This document shows, piece by piece, positions 47,524 through 57,789 of a stretch of 64,000 nt of DNA. This DNA comes from Synechocystis sp. PCC 7338. Lineage in GTDB: Bacteria > Cyanobacteriota > Cyanobacteriia > Cyanobacteriales > Microcystaceae. Made by a program: the position numbers and the translations under genes. The stretch lies in contig NZ_CP054306.1 in assembly GCF_018282115.1 (NCBI RefSeq), positions 1,907,488 to 1,971,487 on the forward strand, written 5' to 3'. The notes beneath the pieces were generated by a model, which was not told the DNA's origin, did no database searches, and saw only the letters and a program-made list of their open reading frames with translations. Positions within the stretch are counted from its first letter, which is position 1. Each line of letters starts with the position of its first letter.

Positions 47524-49302
47524 ATGAATACTCGCTTTTTTCTCAATTTCCTCACTGCTTCCAAACGTAATGCCGGTTTTGCCATGCCCATGGTGATCAT
47601 GGGAGGGTTGGTGATTACCGTGGCGGCGGCGGCGATCGCCATGAAGGGGATGAATGACCAAAATCAGGTCACTTCTAAAGCGATGAAGCAACAATCTGAG
47701 GCAGTAGCTGAAGCTGGAGTGACACAGATACAAAATTTTTTACTGGGCTCAAAGTTTATGGCTTTGTATCCTAAGGATAAATGGGAAACGGCAATAACAA
47801 TCAACGGTGATGGCACAGTTGCGATTAATGATGCTGATCTCCAAAAATATGTGACAAAAGTTGCAACGAACTTGGCTTCTGGAGGTGGAGCAGCCGGTAA
47901 TAGCGCGTGTAGTAGCGGGACTCCTCCTACCTCAGCTGAAATTACGGCAAAGGAAACCCAAATCAAGTCAGCACTGAAAGATCTTCGCACCGCAGCAGTG
48001 ACAGGGAAAGATTTAGTTGCAGGAGACTCTAGCAAAGGCAGATTTCGTCTGACAAGTTTTAGCTATCAAGGCTATGATTCTTCCACTGGACAAAGCTATT
48101 ATCCTCCGTCAGAGAGTAGTTGGTTAGCCGAAATGACCGTTGAGGGTGAGGTTCCGGGTAAAGAAGCGAAGACAACTATCACAACTACATTCCCTATTTC
48201 CGTCACTCCAGAATCGGGTGAAACTCCCTTTGACGTGAGCACGATTTCTCCCGGATTATGGGTTAAAGAGGGAGGGGTTAACGATCTAAGCAAACCGGAA
48301 ACTAGTTACAATGACAGTGCTGGCACAATTGATGGCGACATTGCCATCAGCGACTGTGGTGGAAATATTTCAAACACCTACATGGGTCAATTAAATGCAG
48401 CACAAAAATCGAGAGGCTATGAAGCATATAGAACTGACGCCCCAATGCCATCAATTCCTAGCGTTCCCACAGGGGTCACCCCCTATACATTGACTGGCTC
48501 AGCCTCTTTGCCAAGAGTTGGAGAGGTACCGGCGGCCGATGGCTATTACTATTACAGCAGTCCTTCAAATTTAGGGGATATTACCCTGGATCACAGTGGT
48601 GGTAAAAAATACAGAATTTATCTTTATGGAGATATTCCTAAAACAACAAGTGTCAATAGCAACTGCAAAACCACAGCCGGTTGTGTTCCGACGAATCTAC
48701 AAATTTTCGGTATGAAGTCATCTGGTGGCGAAATTTGCATGAACGGTAACTCTGATAGGGCAGTGGACGCTTTTGTTCTTGCTCCTAACTATGCCCTTGG
48801 TAAAACTGGCAATGGTAACTTTTACGGTACTTTCATTGTTAAGAGCTTCGGCAAGATAGGCAGTTGTGGATCAAACAATGGCAAATTAGCGATAGTTTCC
48901 ACCCAGCCTTCAAACACCGTTCCCAACGAATTTACAAATACCACTTCTTCTGCCTATCCTATCCCAGCCATAGGAGCCAGCTCAACATGGCAATCTTTGG
49001 AAACCAGTACCACTGGCACTGTGCCAAGCTTATCTCCCCTTGCCCAAGGCGGTCGTCTTGTTTCTCAACCTCCCCTGGTCAGTGGTGTTTCAAGTTCTAG
49101 CTCCATAGCGTCAAGTGCTGCTTCTAGTATCAGTTCGCAGGTTTCCAGTACCGCATCTAGTACGACATCCAGTGCCAGTTCCATGGCATCAAGCGCTCAG
49201 TCTAGCGTTAGTTCTGCCCTTCCCCTTAGTTCAATTACTGATCGTGTGACTTGTATTGCCGCTGGCGGTAAATGGAACAACGGACAAAAATCTTGTCGCT
49301 AG
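47524..49302 (+). CDS. Pilin-like/PilX-N-type surface protein with Ser/Ala-rich tail
   Basis: A 592-residue protein with a type IV pilin-like N-terminus: a short basic leader, Gly followed by FAMPMVIMGGLVITVAAAAIAMK, then a polar region (NDQNQ). The Glu at +5 of true pilins is missing, as in PilX-N family minor components. A long beta-rich region (residues about 60-500) follows, then a low-complexity SSSAS-type stretch (nt 49084-49222) and a short C-terminal motif with two cysteines (VTCIAAGGKWNNGQKSCR). The upstream CRP-type promoter recalls the SyCRP1-dependent pilus-related genes slr1667/slr1668 and slr2015-slr2018 of PCC 6803. A role in surface or motility structures is inferred, not shown. 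Confidence 0.68.
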   Translation: MNTRFFLNFLTASKRNAGFAMPMVIMGGLVITVAAAAIAMKGMNDQNQVTSKAMKQQSEAVAEAGVTQIQNFLLGSKFMALYPKDKWETAITINGDGTVAINDADLQKYVTKVATNLASGGGAAGNSACSSGTPPTSAEITAKETQIKSALKDLRTAAVTGKDLVAGDSSKGRFRLTSFSYQGYDSSTGQSYYPPSESSWLAEMTVEGEVPGKEAKTTITTTFPISVTPESGETPFDVSTISPGLWVKEGGVNDLSKPETSYNDSAGTIDGDIAISDCGGNISNTYMGQLNAAQKSRGYEAYRTDAPMPSIPSVPTGVTPYTLTGSASLPRVGEVPAADGYYYYSSPSNLGDITLDHSGGKKYRIYLYGDIPKTTSVNSNCKTTAGCVPTNLQIFGMKSSGGEICMNGNSDRAVDAFVLAPNYALGKTGNGNFYGTFIVKSFGKIGSCGSNNGKLAIVSTQPSNTVPNEFTNTTSSAYPIPAIGASSTWQSLETSTTGTVPSLSPLAQGGRLVSQPPLVSGVSSSSSIASSAASSISSQVSSTASSTTSSASSMASSAQSSVSSALPLSSITDRVTCIAAGGKWNNGQKSCR

Positions 49303-49368
49303 TGTCAAACTAACTAGATCTCTTATCTCAATAGAATTCTGATTCCGAAGCAACAACTCATGATTGTT

Positions 49369-49405
49369 AGAGGCATGCCTTAGTTGTATGCCTTTAATTT
49401 TTTTA
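49369..49405 (+). terminator. Terminator between the convergent pilin-like and PMT genes
   Basis: AGGCAT (49371-49376) and ATGCCT (49388-49393) form a 6-base stem, extendable by two weaker pairs, with an 11-base loop; it is followed by TTAATTTTTTT. It ends the pilin-like transcript; on the opposite strand the A-rich flank could serve less well for the convergent gene. Confidence 0.5.
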
Positions 49406-50902
49406 TTTGTAAAATCCTGTTCTTGCACAATTTACACATCGTAAATCCCAAAGAGGGAAAATCATGCGCTGGCGGAACTGTTCATCATTTAAAGGTTGAT
49501 AATAGGTTAATGGACTATAAAAACGATATGAGACCAAAATTGCTGCTGACAACATTGCTAAAATCAAAATTTTGTATTTAGTTTTTAATACTAAGTTTCC
49601 TATTTGCCTTGCTTCCTCCACCAAAAGAGCAAACAAGCAAAAACTAAATAACAGCGCTGGGAAGTAATGATATAAATACATTACCCTACCCAGTTGACTA
49701 ATGATAACCATATAGCTCCAGTAAAGAAGCAAAAAAGTAGCCACTAGGAATCTATTTTTAAGCGGTTCCCGTAATGGAAAAAAGATATAAACAAAAATCA
49801 ATGCTGTTGTTCCCAGCGATCCACTGAGTCCCAAAAACCAGACCACTGAATTGACCTGCAAGTATAGGTATTTGTAGAAAACACCGTCGGTAGTTTCCCA
49901 GCGATAGTTGATTGCTCTGGCTCCCAAAGGCCAAAATAAGCTCGGACTTCCATTTTCATCTGGCTTGCTTAAATCTAATTTCGGTACGCCCTTTTGATAA
50001 TTTTTTACGTGCTTAAAATGCTCTTGGAGTCTTAAAGGAAATGACCAAATTTCATTCTGTTTATTCTGATCAATTAACTCTCGATATTCTGTAGAAATAT
50101 TAAAATATCCACTATTATCTAAATTTGGGTTAATATTTTTGGCAATAGAAAAATGTATTTGCCAAACCATGACGAACGTCATGATAAAACTAATCAAGAC
50201 AATTCCCAATGACAAAGTGACTTTTTGCCAATGAGGAAATAGCTTAGAAAATAACAGTGGAATTAATAATAAGATAATTAATCCAGTTACTTTTGTGGTC
50301 GCTACTAGACCGACGCTAATCCCTAGACAAATTGAACAAATAACCAGGCATATATTACATTTTTTATTCTTTAAAGCTAACAAAAAAAATAAAACTGAAA
50401 GGGCGATAAATAACATTAATGGTGCATCTAGCATTGCTGCCCGAAAATGCACAATCATTGCATTATCAAATAAAACAAGAAAGCTCAATAAAAAAGCGAT
50501 AATCTTATTGTCCACTAAATTTAAGGTAATAAAAAAAAATATCAAGGGCAATAACCAAGCACAAATTGTTGGAATAAAACGATAACCGGCAAAGGAAAAG
50601 TCAGTAGGGAAGTCTTTAGCATAATAAACATCATTAAACTGATTGGAAAAATTATTAGAATGTAGTAAATGCTCTCCAAGGGCAACTAACATTGGTCCCA
50701 GTGGAGGATGCTCATACATAAAAAAAGTTCTGTTAAGATACTTCTGGGCTGCAGGAATATGATAATTTTCATCCCAAAAGACTGCCTGGGGATAATTATA
50801 ATTATGAAAGTAAGTAAAATAAGAAATGGCTAATATGACAATAGATAACAGAATAAATTGAATTTTATCCCTACTTAATCTTTCATAAAAATGTACTTTC
50901 AT
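49403..50902 (-). CDS. PMT-family (GT39-like) membrane glycosyltransferase
   Basis: A 499-residue membrane protein with about 11-12 hydrophobic segments. The first loop has the DENYHIPAAQKYL acidic motif and EHPPLGPMLVALGE, which match the dolichyl/undecaprenyl-phosphate-sugar protein O-mannosyltransferase (PMT-2) family; a large middle loop contains the DGVFYKYLYLQVNSVVWFLG segment. It likely moves a sugar from a lipid carrier to a protein or glycan on the outer side of the membrane. It is AT-rich compared with neighbours. Its place next to the pilin-like gene would suit pilin glycosylation, but this is only a guess from position. Confidence 0.72.
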   Translation of the reverse strand: MKVHFYERLSRDKIQFILLSIVILAISYFTYFHNYNYPQAVFWDENYHIPAAQKYLNRTFFMYEHPPLGPMLVALGEHLLHSNNFSNQFNDVYYAKDFPTDFSFAGYRFIPTICAWLLPLIFFFITLNLVDNKIIAFLLSFLVLFDNAMIVHFRAAMLDAPLMLFIALSVLFFLLALKNKKCNICLVICSICLGISVGLVATTKVTGLIILLLIPLLFSKLFPHWQKVTLSLGIVLISFIMTFVMVWQIHFSIAKNINPNLDNSGYFNISTEYRELIDQNKQNEIWSFPLRLQEHFKHVKNYQKGVPKLDLSKPDENGSPSLFWPLGARAINYRWETTDGVFYKYLYLQVNSVVWFLGLSGSLGTTALIFVYIFFPLREPLKNRFLVATFLLLYWSYMVIISQLGRVMYLYHYFPALLFSFCLFALLVEEARQIGNLVLKTKYKILILAMLSAAILVSYRFYSPLTYYQPLNDEQFRQRMIFPLWDLRCVNCARTGFYK

Positions 50903-51111
50903 AAACTGATAGCCAGTAAAAATTACGCATTTGATTTGTAGGTATTATCTCAGAAGCAGACCCCAGAGGTTTGCCTTGTTTTTTGTCTGCTTTTTCTACA
51001 GCGACATTTTTGGTCTGGAGTTATCTGGCGATCGAGGATAGGATGGTGCTTGGCGATGGTAATGGAGATCATTAGGTATTGCTAAAATGGAAAAGTCCTA
51101 AGGAATAAGCA

Positions 51112-51414
51112 ATGCTAGACTTTCAAACCTTTATAGCAATCATCACCACTATCCTGGTGTTTGTAACGGGAGTAGCCCTCAAATATGAAACCATCTACCT
51201 CAGAAACTACCAACTCCATATTCCCCAATGGGCAGGACTTAGCTTCGCCGGGATTACTTTCACGTTTGTGGTCTTGGATCAACTCCTACGGGGGTTTGTC
51301 CGACTTGAGGAACAGCAACGCCGAACTGAGGAAACACAACGAAGAGCTAAGTCAGAAGAACGAGAAACTCGCCGAACTAGAATCGAAACTAGATACCGTA
51401 TTGCAACCATCTAG
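51112..51414 (+). CDS. Small protein with two membrane spans and coiled-coil tail
   Basis: A 100-residue protein with two hydrophobic segments (residues about 5-23 and 41-60) followed by a charged Glu/Arg/Gln-rich helix (RLEEQQRRTEETQRRAKSEERETRR). The ATG has an AAGGA ribosome site. No function known; I have a general memory of similar small membrane proteins in cyanobacteria. The shifted frame across the same bases also reads as a coiled coil up to 51454, so a frameshift in the tail cannot be excluded. Confidence 0.55.
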   Translation: MLDFQTFIAIITTILVFVTGVALKYETIYLRNYQLHIPQWAGLSFAGITFTFVVLDQLLRGFVRLEEQQRRTEETQRRAKSEERETRRTRIETRYRIATI

Positions 51415-51565
51415 TACCAACTTGACCCCAACAATCTCCACCGAGAACAATTAGGGGATATTCAGGCAAATATCAAGATACCCTTTAGCTAATTGGCGAT
51501 CGCCGCTTAATTCTCTTCATGATGGCGAGTAGATGGCCGTTAAAGTTCAGATTTCAAAATTGGTG

Positions 51566-51919
51566 TTATTTTAATGCCTCAATTAATGCCTCAATATAAT
51601 CAACGTATACATTTATTAATTTGTAGTCCATGACTAAGTTTTCAATTTCTGGCCAAACTTTTGCTAAAAATAAATGAAAATCTTTTTTACGCATATTGCC
51701 AAAACGTAAATGAACAACTTTAGCAGGAGATTCATCAATCATTAGTCTCTCTGAAAAGTCAGCATCTTTGGTCACGATAATTAGACTATTGACTTTAGCA
51801 TATTCCCAAATTTGGCTATCCGTTGGACTTTTTCCCAAACTAGAGACATGATAAATTGGCAAAGATGATTGAAACGTCAGATTTGCGGGTAAATTTTCAT
51901 CAAATAAATATCCCTTCAT
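51566..51919 (-). CDS. DUF5615 PIN-like toxin
   Basis: A 117-residue protein of the DUF5615 family, a PIN-like ribonuclease fold. The conserved start MKGYLFDENLP gives the first acidic site (DE), TKDADFSE the second, and the LRFGNM strand is typical. It is found with DUF433 partners as a type II toxin-antitoxin pair. The start overlaps the stop of the DUF433 gene by 4 bases. All expected acidic residues are present, so an active nuclease is plausible. Confidence 0.8.
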   Translation of the reverse strand: MKGYLFDENLPANLTFQSSLPIYHVSSLGKSPTDSQIWEYAKVNSLIIVTKDADFSERLMIDESPAKVVHLRFGNMRKKDFHLFLAKVWPEIENLVMDYKLINVYVDYIEALIEALK

Positions 51920-52137
51920 GCAATTTCTTTGATTTGGTAGCTCCGAGCCATGAGTTTGGTCGCAAATTGAAGGCAGGCATAAATATCATCTTCAGTTAAG
52001 CTAGGGTATTCTTCTAGGATATCTGAAATTGAATCTCCAGCGCCCAGAAATTCCATAATTGTTTGCACAGTAATTCTGGTTCCGGCAATTGTTGGTTTTC
52101 CGTTGCAAATATCAGGATCAATTTGAATTCTATTCAT
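51916..52137 (-). CDS. DUF433 antitoxin
   Basis: A 73-residue DUF433 protein with the family pattern RIQIDPDICNGKPTIAGTRITVQTIMEFLGAG followed by the EYPSLTEDDIYACLQFA helix. This compact winged-helix-like domain acts as DNA-binding antitoxin to DUF5615. First gene of the pair, coupled to the toxin by ATGA overlap. Confidence 0.85.
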   Translation of the reverse strand: MNRIQIDPDICNGKPTIAGTRITVQTIMEFLGAGDSISDILEEYPSLTEDDIYACLQFATKLMARSYQIKEIA

Positions 52138-52301
52138 GGTGATTAGTAATGGAGTTAGGTTAAATAAGAATGGTTTTAGATGGCGATTGGATCGCCGTTA
52201 AATTTCGGATTCTAGAGCTTTTTGTGTCGAAATTTTGACATCTAACTCTTTGAGAATCACCTTTTGAGTTTCGTCTAAGGTTTGACCTTCGTCATTTGAT
52301 A

Positions 52302-53165
52302 TTACTCTTTCCAATCCCTCCAAAATAAAGGAATAGGATCATTTTCAATGTTTAAAGGTGACAAATATGGTAACAAAAACATTATAGTTTTATGCTGTTC
52401 ATTCATGATTGAAAACTTACATGGTGGGATGGCTTGGATTTTTACGTTTGCCAATCTCCAATCAATAGAAAATTCTTTTAAAAAATTAAGCTCATTTATT
52501 CCATTTTCAGGCGTGATATCAATAATGACACCATTACAAAATATTTCCCAGTGATTATTGTAAGCTCTATTTTGCTTAGCTTGTAAGCGATGATCTCGAC
52601 TACCGATACGATAAATAGGCCCTCTAATTTCTTTCACATATCGACTTCGCTTAATTTTTAGACAGCTTTGCTTATTCTCGGATTGAAACTTTTTGATGAT
52701 TGCGGCAGCACCTGTAGATGTATAATTGCTAGCATCGTATTTGATATATATCTTGGTTAGCGTTGTCGAGTTTCCATTGATACATCCTATTGCAAAGACT
52801 TTATTCGTAATTTTCTTAAGTAGTCTTCGTAAGATAATTTCAGAAGGGACGATTTTGGGAAGTTCAACTTTTGTGTCATTTAATAATGGTTTATAATGGT
52901 CAATGAAATATTTCTCTGCCGTTCCCAAATCATCAATATTACAAGTCAGCCAAAATACTTTAACAGGATATCTAGCATTAATTTCACCTATTTGATCTTT
53001 GCGATGGTGATTTTTCCAGCGTTTGTTTATATTCTCTGATTTGCCAATATAGTGAATTATAAAATTACTATCTAAAACAAAGTAAATACCTGCACAACTC
53101 GGTAAATTACTTAATTTCGTAAAATTCACAGACGGTAGATTTTCGATAGAGAAACTGAAATTCAT
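52302..53165 (-). CDS. GIY-YIG nuclease-domain protein
   Basis: A 287-residue protein whose first 100 residues form a complete GIY-YIG nuclease domain: GIY at 26-28, YIG at 39-41, Arg49, Glu84 (metal ligand) and Asn96 (KPLLN). The remaining 190 residues are not recognised and may bind nucleic acid; they include a basic segment (KQSCLKIKRSRYVKEIRG). It is AT-rich and lies between two toxin-antitoxin pairs, which suggests an accessory or mobile origin; it could be a solitary homing-type or defence nuclease. No intron or intein was found around it. Confidence 0.72.
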   Translation of the reverse strand: MNFSFSIENLPSVNFTKLSNLPSCAGIYFVLDSNFIIHYIGKSENINKRWKNHHRKDQIGEINARYPVKVFWLTCNIDDLGTAEKYFIDHYKPLLNDTKVELPKIVPSEIILRRLLKKITNKVFAIGCINGNSTTLTKIYIKYDASNYTSTGAAAIIKKFQSENKQSCLKIKRSRYVKEIRGPIYRIGSRDHRLQAKQNRAYNNHWEIFCNGVIIDITPENGINELNFLKEFSIDWRLANVKIQAIPPCKFSIMNEQHKTIMFLLPYLSPLNIENDPIPLFWRDWKE

Positions 53166-53248
53166 GGACTTCAGAATTAACAGTCAGAGATAATATATTT
53201 ATTTTGCCTTTGAAACAGGTGATCGCCGGGGAGCTTGACTTTATTAAT

Positions 53249-53497
53249 CTAATATTTATTGTTGGGAAGAGGAATTTCTTTTTTGTCACTTAAATAAACT
53301 GTCTCAATCCATAATTGTCGTGCTTCATCAATATTTGCTACAACTTCTTCAATTGTTTCTCCTTGAGTAATACAACCCGGTAAATCAGGAATTAGGGCAG
53401 TAAATCCACCTTCTTCTTCCGGAATAATAGAAATAGGATATTTCAAATTGAGATAATATTCTAAAGATTGCTTTTCAAGAGCTTGCTTAGTTGTCAT
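53249..53497 (-). CDS. hicB: HicB-type antitoxin
   Basis: An 82-residue HicB-like protein: the partial RNase H fold is seen as YPISIIPEEEGGFTALIPDLPGCITQGETIEEVVANIDEA, the standard HicB pattern. It lacks a clear C-terminal ribbon-helix-helix DNA-binding domain, so it is the short form. It overlaps the hicA gene by 11 bases and follows it, the hicAB order. Confidence 0.85.
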   Translation of the reverse strand: MTTKQALEKQSLEYYLNLKYPISIIPEEEGGFTALIPDLPGCITQGETIEEVVANIDEARQLWIETVYLSDKKEIPLPNNKY

Positions 53498-53738
53498 TCT
53501 GCCAGTTCTCCAAATCTAACAGCTTAATGAGCTTTTGGGCATAAGTGCGTTTTACGGCTTTACCTCCTTTTTTGGGAATAACAATAACGTCACCATCAGC
53601 ATTTTCAAAAGTATGGTGGCTCCCCTTTGATCGAATTTGAATATAGCCAAATTCCTTCAGAAGATACTCCACCTCCTCAAAACGGACTTCAGGGGGATGG
53701 GTTAAAAACTTACGAATAATTTTTGAGAGCTTGCCCAT
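53487..53738 (-). CDS. hicA: HicA-type mRNA interferase toxin
   Basis: An 83-residue HicA-like protein with a dsRNA-binding-like fold. The catalytic His lies in SKGSHHTFENADG, followed by VIVIPKKGGKAVKRTYAQKLIKLLDL, the usual HicA ending. The ATG at 53738 is used; the frame remains open to a TTG seven codons earlier. HicA cleaves mRNA when not bound by HicB. An N-terminal helix (KIIRKFLTHPPEVRFEEVEYLLKEFGY) precedes the domain, slightly longer than in the smallest HicA proteins. Confidence 0.84.
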   Translation of the reverse strand: MGKLSKIIRKFLTHPPEVRFEEVEYLLKEFGYIQIRSKGSHHTFENADGDVIVIPKKGGKAVKRTYAQKLIKLLDLENWQNDN

Positions 53739-53793
53739 AAGCAAAAGGGTGAGCCGCAACCCACCCCTACATTGTAAATCAGGATTTTAGAAA

Positions 53794-56700
53794 TTACTCA
53801 ACTCCTTCAATCCGGTCTTCCACTTCTTGGTAAAGCTCCTGTAACCGCTCTAGGTTTTCGTCAGAGGTTTCCCAATAACCGCGACCATTGACTTCCAATA
53901 AAGTGCTGACCATGCGGCGGAAAGAGTTGGGGTTTAAGTCCATCAGCCGTTTACACATTTCCTCATCTTTGATGAAGGTGCTGTTGGCATCCTCATAAAC
54001 CCAGTTATCTACTGCGCCAGCGGTGGCACTCCAGCCCATGGTATTGACCAAACGCTTGGACAGTTCCCGTACTCCTTCATAGCCGTGGGAAAGCATCCCT
54101 TCGTACCATTTGGGATTAAGGAGTTTAGTGCGGGCATCGAGACGCACCGTTTCCGACAGGGTTCGTACCTGGGCGTTGGCGGTGGTGGTGTCGGCAATGT
54201 AAGCCGCAGGGGCCTTACCGTCATCCCGCAGGGTGGAAATTAACTTGGTGGGGTCAGAGTCAAAATAGTGGGACACATCGGTGAGGCTGATTTCCGAGGA
54301 ATCCAGGTTTTGGAAAGTGGCATCGGCGGTTTTTAAAGCCCGCTCGAACATATCCCGATTTTGGTCCATCATGCCGGGGTTATCGGAGTTGAAGGCAAAG
54401 GATTTGCGTTTGAGGTACATTTCCTGTAATTCAGCCTCGTCTTCCCAACTGCTGTTTTCCACCGCTAAGTTCACATTAGAAGAATAGGAACCGGAGGCGT
54501 TGGAGAAAATCCGGGTGGCCGCTTCCCGCACCCCAATGCCCATTTCCTCGGCCTGTTCGAGGGCGTGCTTGCGAACAAAGTTCATTTCCAGGGGTTCGTT
54601 GGCTTCGGCGGCAAGTTTCACCGCTTGATCCAACAAATTCATTTGGTTAATAAACAGATCCCGGAAAACACCAGAACAGTTCACCACCACATCGATGCGG
54701 GGACGACCCAATTCTTCCAGGGAGACCAGTTCGATTTTATTAACCCGACCAAGGGCGTCAGGCACAGGTTTAGCCCCCACCATCCACATAATCTGGGCCA
54801 GGGATTCGCCGTAGGTTTTGATATTGTCCGTGCCCCAGAGTACAGAAGCGATGGTTTCGGGATAATCACCGCCATTTTCCACTTTTTGCCGCTCTAAGAG
54901 GCGATCCACTACCACTTTTGCTGACTGCACAGCAGCCAGGGTAGGAATAGACTGGGGATCTAGGGCGTGGATATTTTTCCCTGTTGGTAACACGTTGGGG
55001 TTGCGGATAGGGTCACCGCCGGGGCCAGGTAGAACATATTCCCCCTCTAGAGCTTGGAGCAAACCACCAAATTCATTGTCGGCACAAACCTGTTCTAGGC
55101 AAAATTCCAGGTATTCAAACAGGGGTTTGAGCTTTTCTTCATTGACGTTGGGGTAGCCGGAATCACAGAGGGATTTGACCCAAGGCGCTTTTTTGCCAAT
55201 TTTGAAGAAATTCAACTTAGACACAAAAGAAACCCGACCGTCGGCGTTAATTTGCTCCTGTACTAAAGCGGCCACAGCGGCCCGACTTGCCATGGTGATG
55301 TCCTGTAACAGTTCTACGTCAGCTAATATGCCTTTGTCGCTGTTGCGGTAAATTTCCTCCATATTGCGCCCAATGCTTTCCGCAATCAGGGTGGGCAACG
55401 CCCAAATACCTTCCTCCTCCCTGTCCAAACTGGCGATATTAACCAGGGTAGCGATCGCTTCTTCGGCGCTGGGGGGTTGACCAATAACATGGAGACCACA
55501 GGGCAGGAGCCGGGACTCAATTTCCATTAGCTTGCGATAAACGGAACCGACAATGGTATCCCGTTGTTCGGCACTCATCTCCTCCGCATTAATATCCGGC
55601 AGATTCACATCCTGATCAAGGTTGCAGATGCGAGCCTGGTCCATGATGGTATTGACAATCTGGATGCCCCGGCCGGAGTCCTTCAGGGTTTGATAGGAAC
55701 CAATTAACTCACTTAATTCCTGTAAGCCTTTGTATAAACCGGCATTTTCCGCTGGGGGAGTGAGGTAGGAAATGGTGGAGGCATAACCCCGTCGTTTGGC
55801 GATGGTGGCCTCGGAGGGATTGTTGGCGGCGTAATAATACAGGTTGGGAATAGTGCCGATTAAATTATCGGGATAGCACTCCCCGGACATACCCATTTGC
55901 TTACCGGGCATAAATTCCAAGGAACCGTGGGTACCAAAATGAAGCACCGCATCGGCTTTCCAAATGTGATTCAAATAGGTGTAGTAGGCGGCAAAACCGT
56001 GGTGGGGACTGGCAGAACGGGAGAATAGCAAACGCATGGGGTCCCCTTCGTAGCCAAAGGTGGGTTGCACACCGATAAAGACGTTGCCAAATGCCTTGCC
56101 GTAAACTATTAGGTTCTGCCCGTCACTGTTCAAATGCCCCGGTGGTTTGCCCCAGTTTTCTTCCAAGCGTACGGAGTAGGGCGTGAGCCGTTCATACTGT
56201 TCCACCGACATGCGGTAGGCAATATTTAATTCTGGGCTGTTGTATTGGGCCTGGGCATCGTGGATTACCGCTTCCATTAATTCGTTGGCAGAACCAGGTA
56301 AATCCTGGACATCGTAACCGTTACCCTGGAGCCCCTTCATTACTTCGTAAATGGAGCCAAACACATCCAGGTAAGCTGCTGTGCCCACATTGCCCTTATC
56401 GGGGGGGAAGCTAAAAACGGTAATGGCAACTTTCTTATCCAGTTTGGGCTTTTTGCGTAAATTGGCCCACTTCATAGCCCGTTGGGCGATCGCCTCTAGG
56501 CGGTCTTGGAGAGCAATGGCCCGGCCGGTGGAACCATCTCGACCGGAAAGAATAATGGGTTCGATCGCCCCATCTAGTTCAGGAATGGCAATCTGGAGAG
56601 CTACTTGAATGGGATGTAAACCAAGGTCACTGGCTTCCCACTCCTCTGTAGTTTGGAACACCAGGGGCAGGGCGCACATATAGGGACGGTTAAGCTTTTT

Positions 56701-57789
56701 CAGAGATTCAATGGCACGGGGATGGTCTTGGCGAGCGGGGCCTCCCACCAGGGCAAAACCAGTTAGAGAGACTACTGCATCGACTATCGGCAGCGGTTCC
56801 ATGCCATTGACACTTTTATCCAAGAAATACTCATCCACCGGTTTGGAGAAATCTAGCCCGCCGGAGAACACACAAATAACCCGGGCCCCCATGGCTTCTA
56901 GTTCCTGTACCATGCCGACGTAATGGGCATCATCCCCGGTAACCAGGTGCGTCCGTTGCATGATTAAACCAATACAAGGAGCTAGGGGATCTTTTAAGTC
57001 GTCGGAAATATCGGGCCGCTGATTGTACCATTCCAGATAATCCTTGACATTTTCGAACATTTGCATGGACAGGGGATGCCAAATGCCCATATCGGGGTAC
57101 ACCACCGGCTCCTGGTAGTTCACCAGTTTGTGCAAACCCAAATCAGGATAGACATATTTGTCTGTCAGCATGAGCAGGAAGTTTTCCAAGTTTTCCTGGG
57201 AGCCCCCCAACCAATACTGGAAGCTGAGCATAAAATTACGGGCATCCTGGGCCTTTTCCACTGGCAAATATTTCAACACTGTGGGCAGGGTCCGCAAGAG
57301 CTTGAGCATTGCATCCTGGAAGCCAGCGCCACTGCTGTTTTCCTTGCGCTTTTTCATAAACTGGGCGATCGCACTCTTGGACTGGCCCAATTGCGCCATG
57401 GAAAAAGAACCCATTTTGTTCAGGCGCATCACCTGGGGCATGGAGGGGAATACGATCGCCGCATCCAACTGGTCCCGATAGGGAGCCACCGCTTCCACCA
57501 CTTTATCGGCCAAATCTTCAATGAAAATCAGGGAAGCAATGAAGAGATTGGCTTCGCTGACATCCTGCTTAAAGTTGGCGTAATTTTCCGGGTCCCGCAA
57601 CTCCTCAATCAAATAGCCCGTTAACTGGATGGCCAAGCTGGAGTTAGTGCGGTTAATGTTTCTAACGGCCGCCGACAAAGCGCTCTGATACTGGGATTCC
57701 AAGACCACATAGACCACCTTGAGTAGCTTGCGCCCATGTAACGCTTCGGGATCAACACGGCGGATGGTGGACTTGACGTTAGTAAACAT
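53794..57789 (-). CDS. chlH: Magnesium chelatase subunit H
   Basis: A 1331-residue large subunit of Mg-chelatase, which binds protoporphyrin IX and, driven by ChlI/ChlD ATP hydrolysis, inserts Mg2+ at the entry to chlorophyll synthesis. It belongs to the CobN/BchH family; recognisable blocks include [36 protein letters not shown] and [19 protein letters not shown] with its metal-site histidines. The start [17 protein letters not shown] agrees with cyanobacterial ChlH and has GGAGAA upstream. From memory slr1055 in PCC 6803. The gene is divergent from the RTX gene; hairpin-forming sequences lie in the space between. Confidence 0.97.
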   Translation of the reverse strand: MFTNVKSTIRRVDPEALHGRKLLKVVYVVLESQYQSALSAAVRNINRTNSSLAIQLTGYLIEELRDPENYANFKQDVSEANLFIASLIFIEDLADKVVEAVAPYRDQLDAAIVFPSMPQVMRLNKMGSFSMAQLGQSKSAIAQFMKKRKENSSGAGFQDAMLKLLRTLPTVLKYLPVEKAQDARNFMLSFQYWLGGSQENLENFLLMLTDKYVYPDLGLHKLVNYQEPVVYPDMGIWHPLSMQMFENVKDYLEWYNQRPDISDDLKDPLAPCIGLIMQRTHLVTGDDAHYVGMVQELEAMGARVICVFSGGLDFSKPVDEYFLDKSVNGMEPLPIVDAVVSLTGFALVGGPARQDHPRAIESLKKLNRPYMCALPLVFQTTEEWEASDLGLHPIQVALQIAIPELDGAIEPIILSGRDGSTGRAIALQDRLEAIAQRAMKWANLRKKPKLDKKVAITVFSFPPDKGNVGTAAYLDVFGSIYEVMKGLQGNGYDVQDLPGSANELMEAVIHDAQAQYNSPELNIAYRMSVEQYERLTPYSVRLEENWGKPPGHLNSDGQNLIVYGKAFGNVFIGVQPTFGYEGDPMRLLFSRSASPHHGFAAYYTYLNHIWKADAVLHFGTHGSLEFMPGKQMGMSGECYPDNLIGTIPNLYYYAANNPSEATIAKRRGYASTISYLTPPAENAGLYKGLQELSELIGSYQTLKDSGRGIQIVNTIMDQARICNLDQDVNLPDINAEEMSAEQRDTIVGSVYRKLMEIESRLLPCGLHVIGQPPSAEEAIATLVNIASLDREEEGIWALPTLIAESIGRNMEEIYRNSDKGILADVELLQDITMASRAAVAALVQEQINADGRVSFVSKLNFFKIGKKAPWVKSLCDSGYPNVNEEKLKPLFEYLEFCLEQVCADNEFGGLLQALEGEYVLPGPGGDPIRNPNVLPTGKNIHALDPQSIPTLAAVQSAKVVVDRLLERQKVENGGDYPETIASVLWGTDNIKTYGESLAQIMWMVGAKPVPDALGRVNKIELVSLEELGRPRIDVVVNCSGVFRDLFINQMNLLDQAVKLAAEANEPLEMNFVRKHALEQAEEMGIGVREAATRIFSNASGSYSSNVNLAVENSSWEDEAELQEMYLKRKSFAFNSDNPGMMDQNRDMFERALKTADATFQNLDSSEISLTDVSHYFDSDPTKLISTLRDDGKAPAAYIADTTTANAQVRTLSETVRLDARTKLLNPKWYEGMLSHGYEGVRELSKRLVNTMGWSATAGAVDNWVYEDANSTFIKDEEMCKRLMDLNPNSFRRMVSTLLEVNGRGYWETSDENLERLQELYQEVEDRIEGVE

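Noticed and set aside
57061-57624. 187-codon open frame antisense to chlH
   Set aside because: Fully inside chlH; His-rich, no known family and no ribosome site; a shadow frame.
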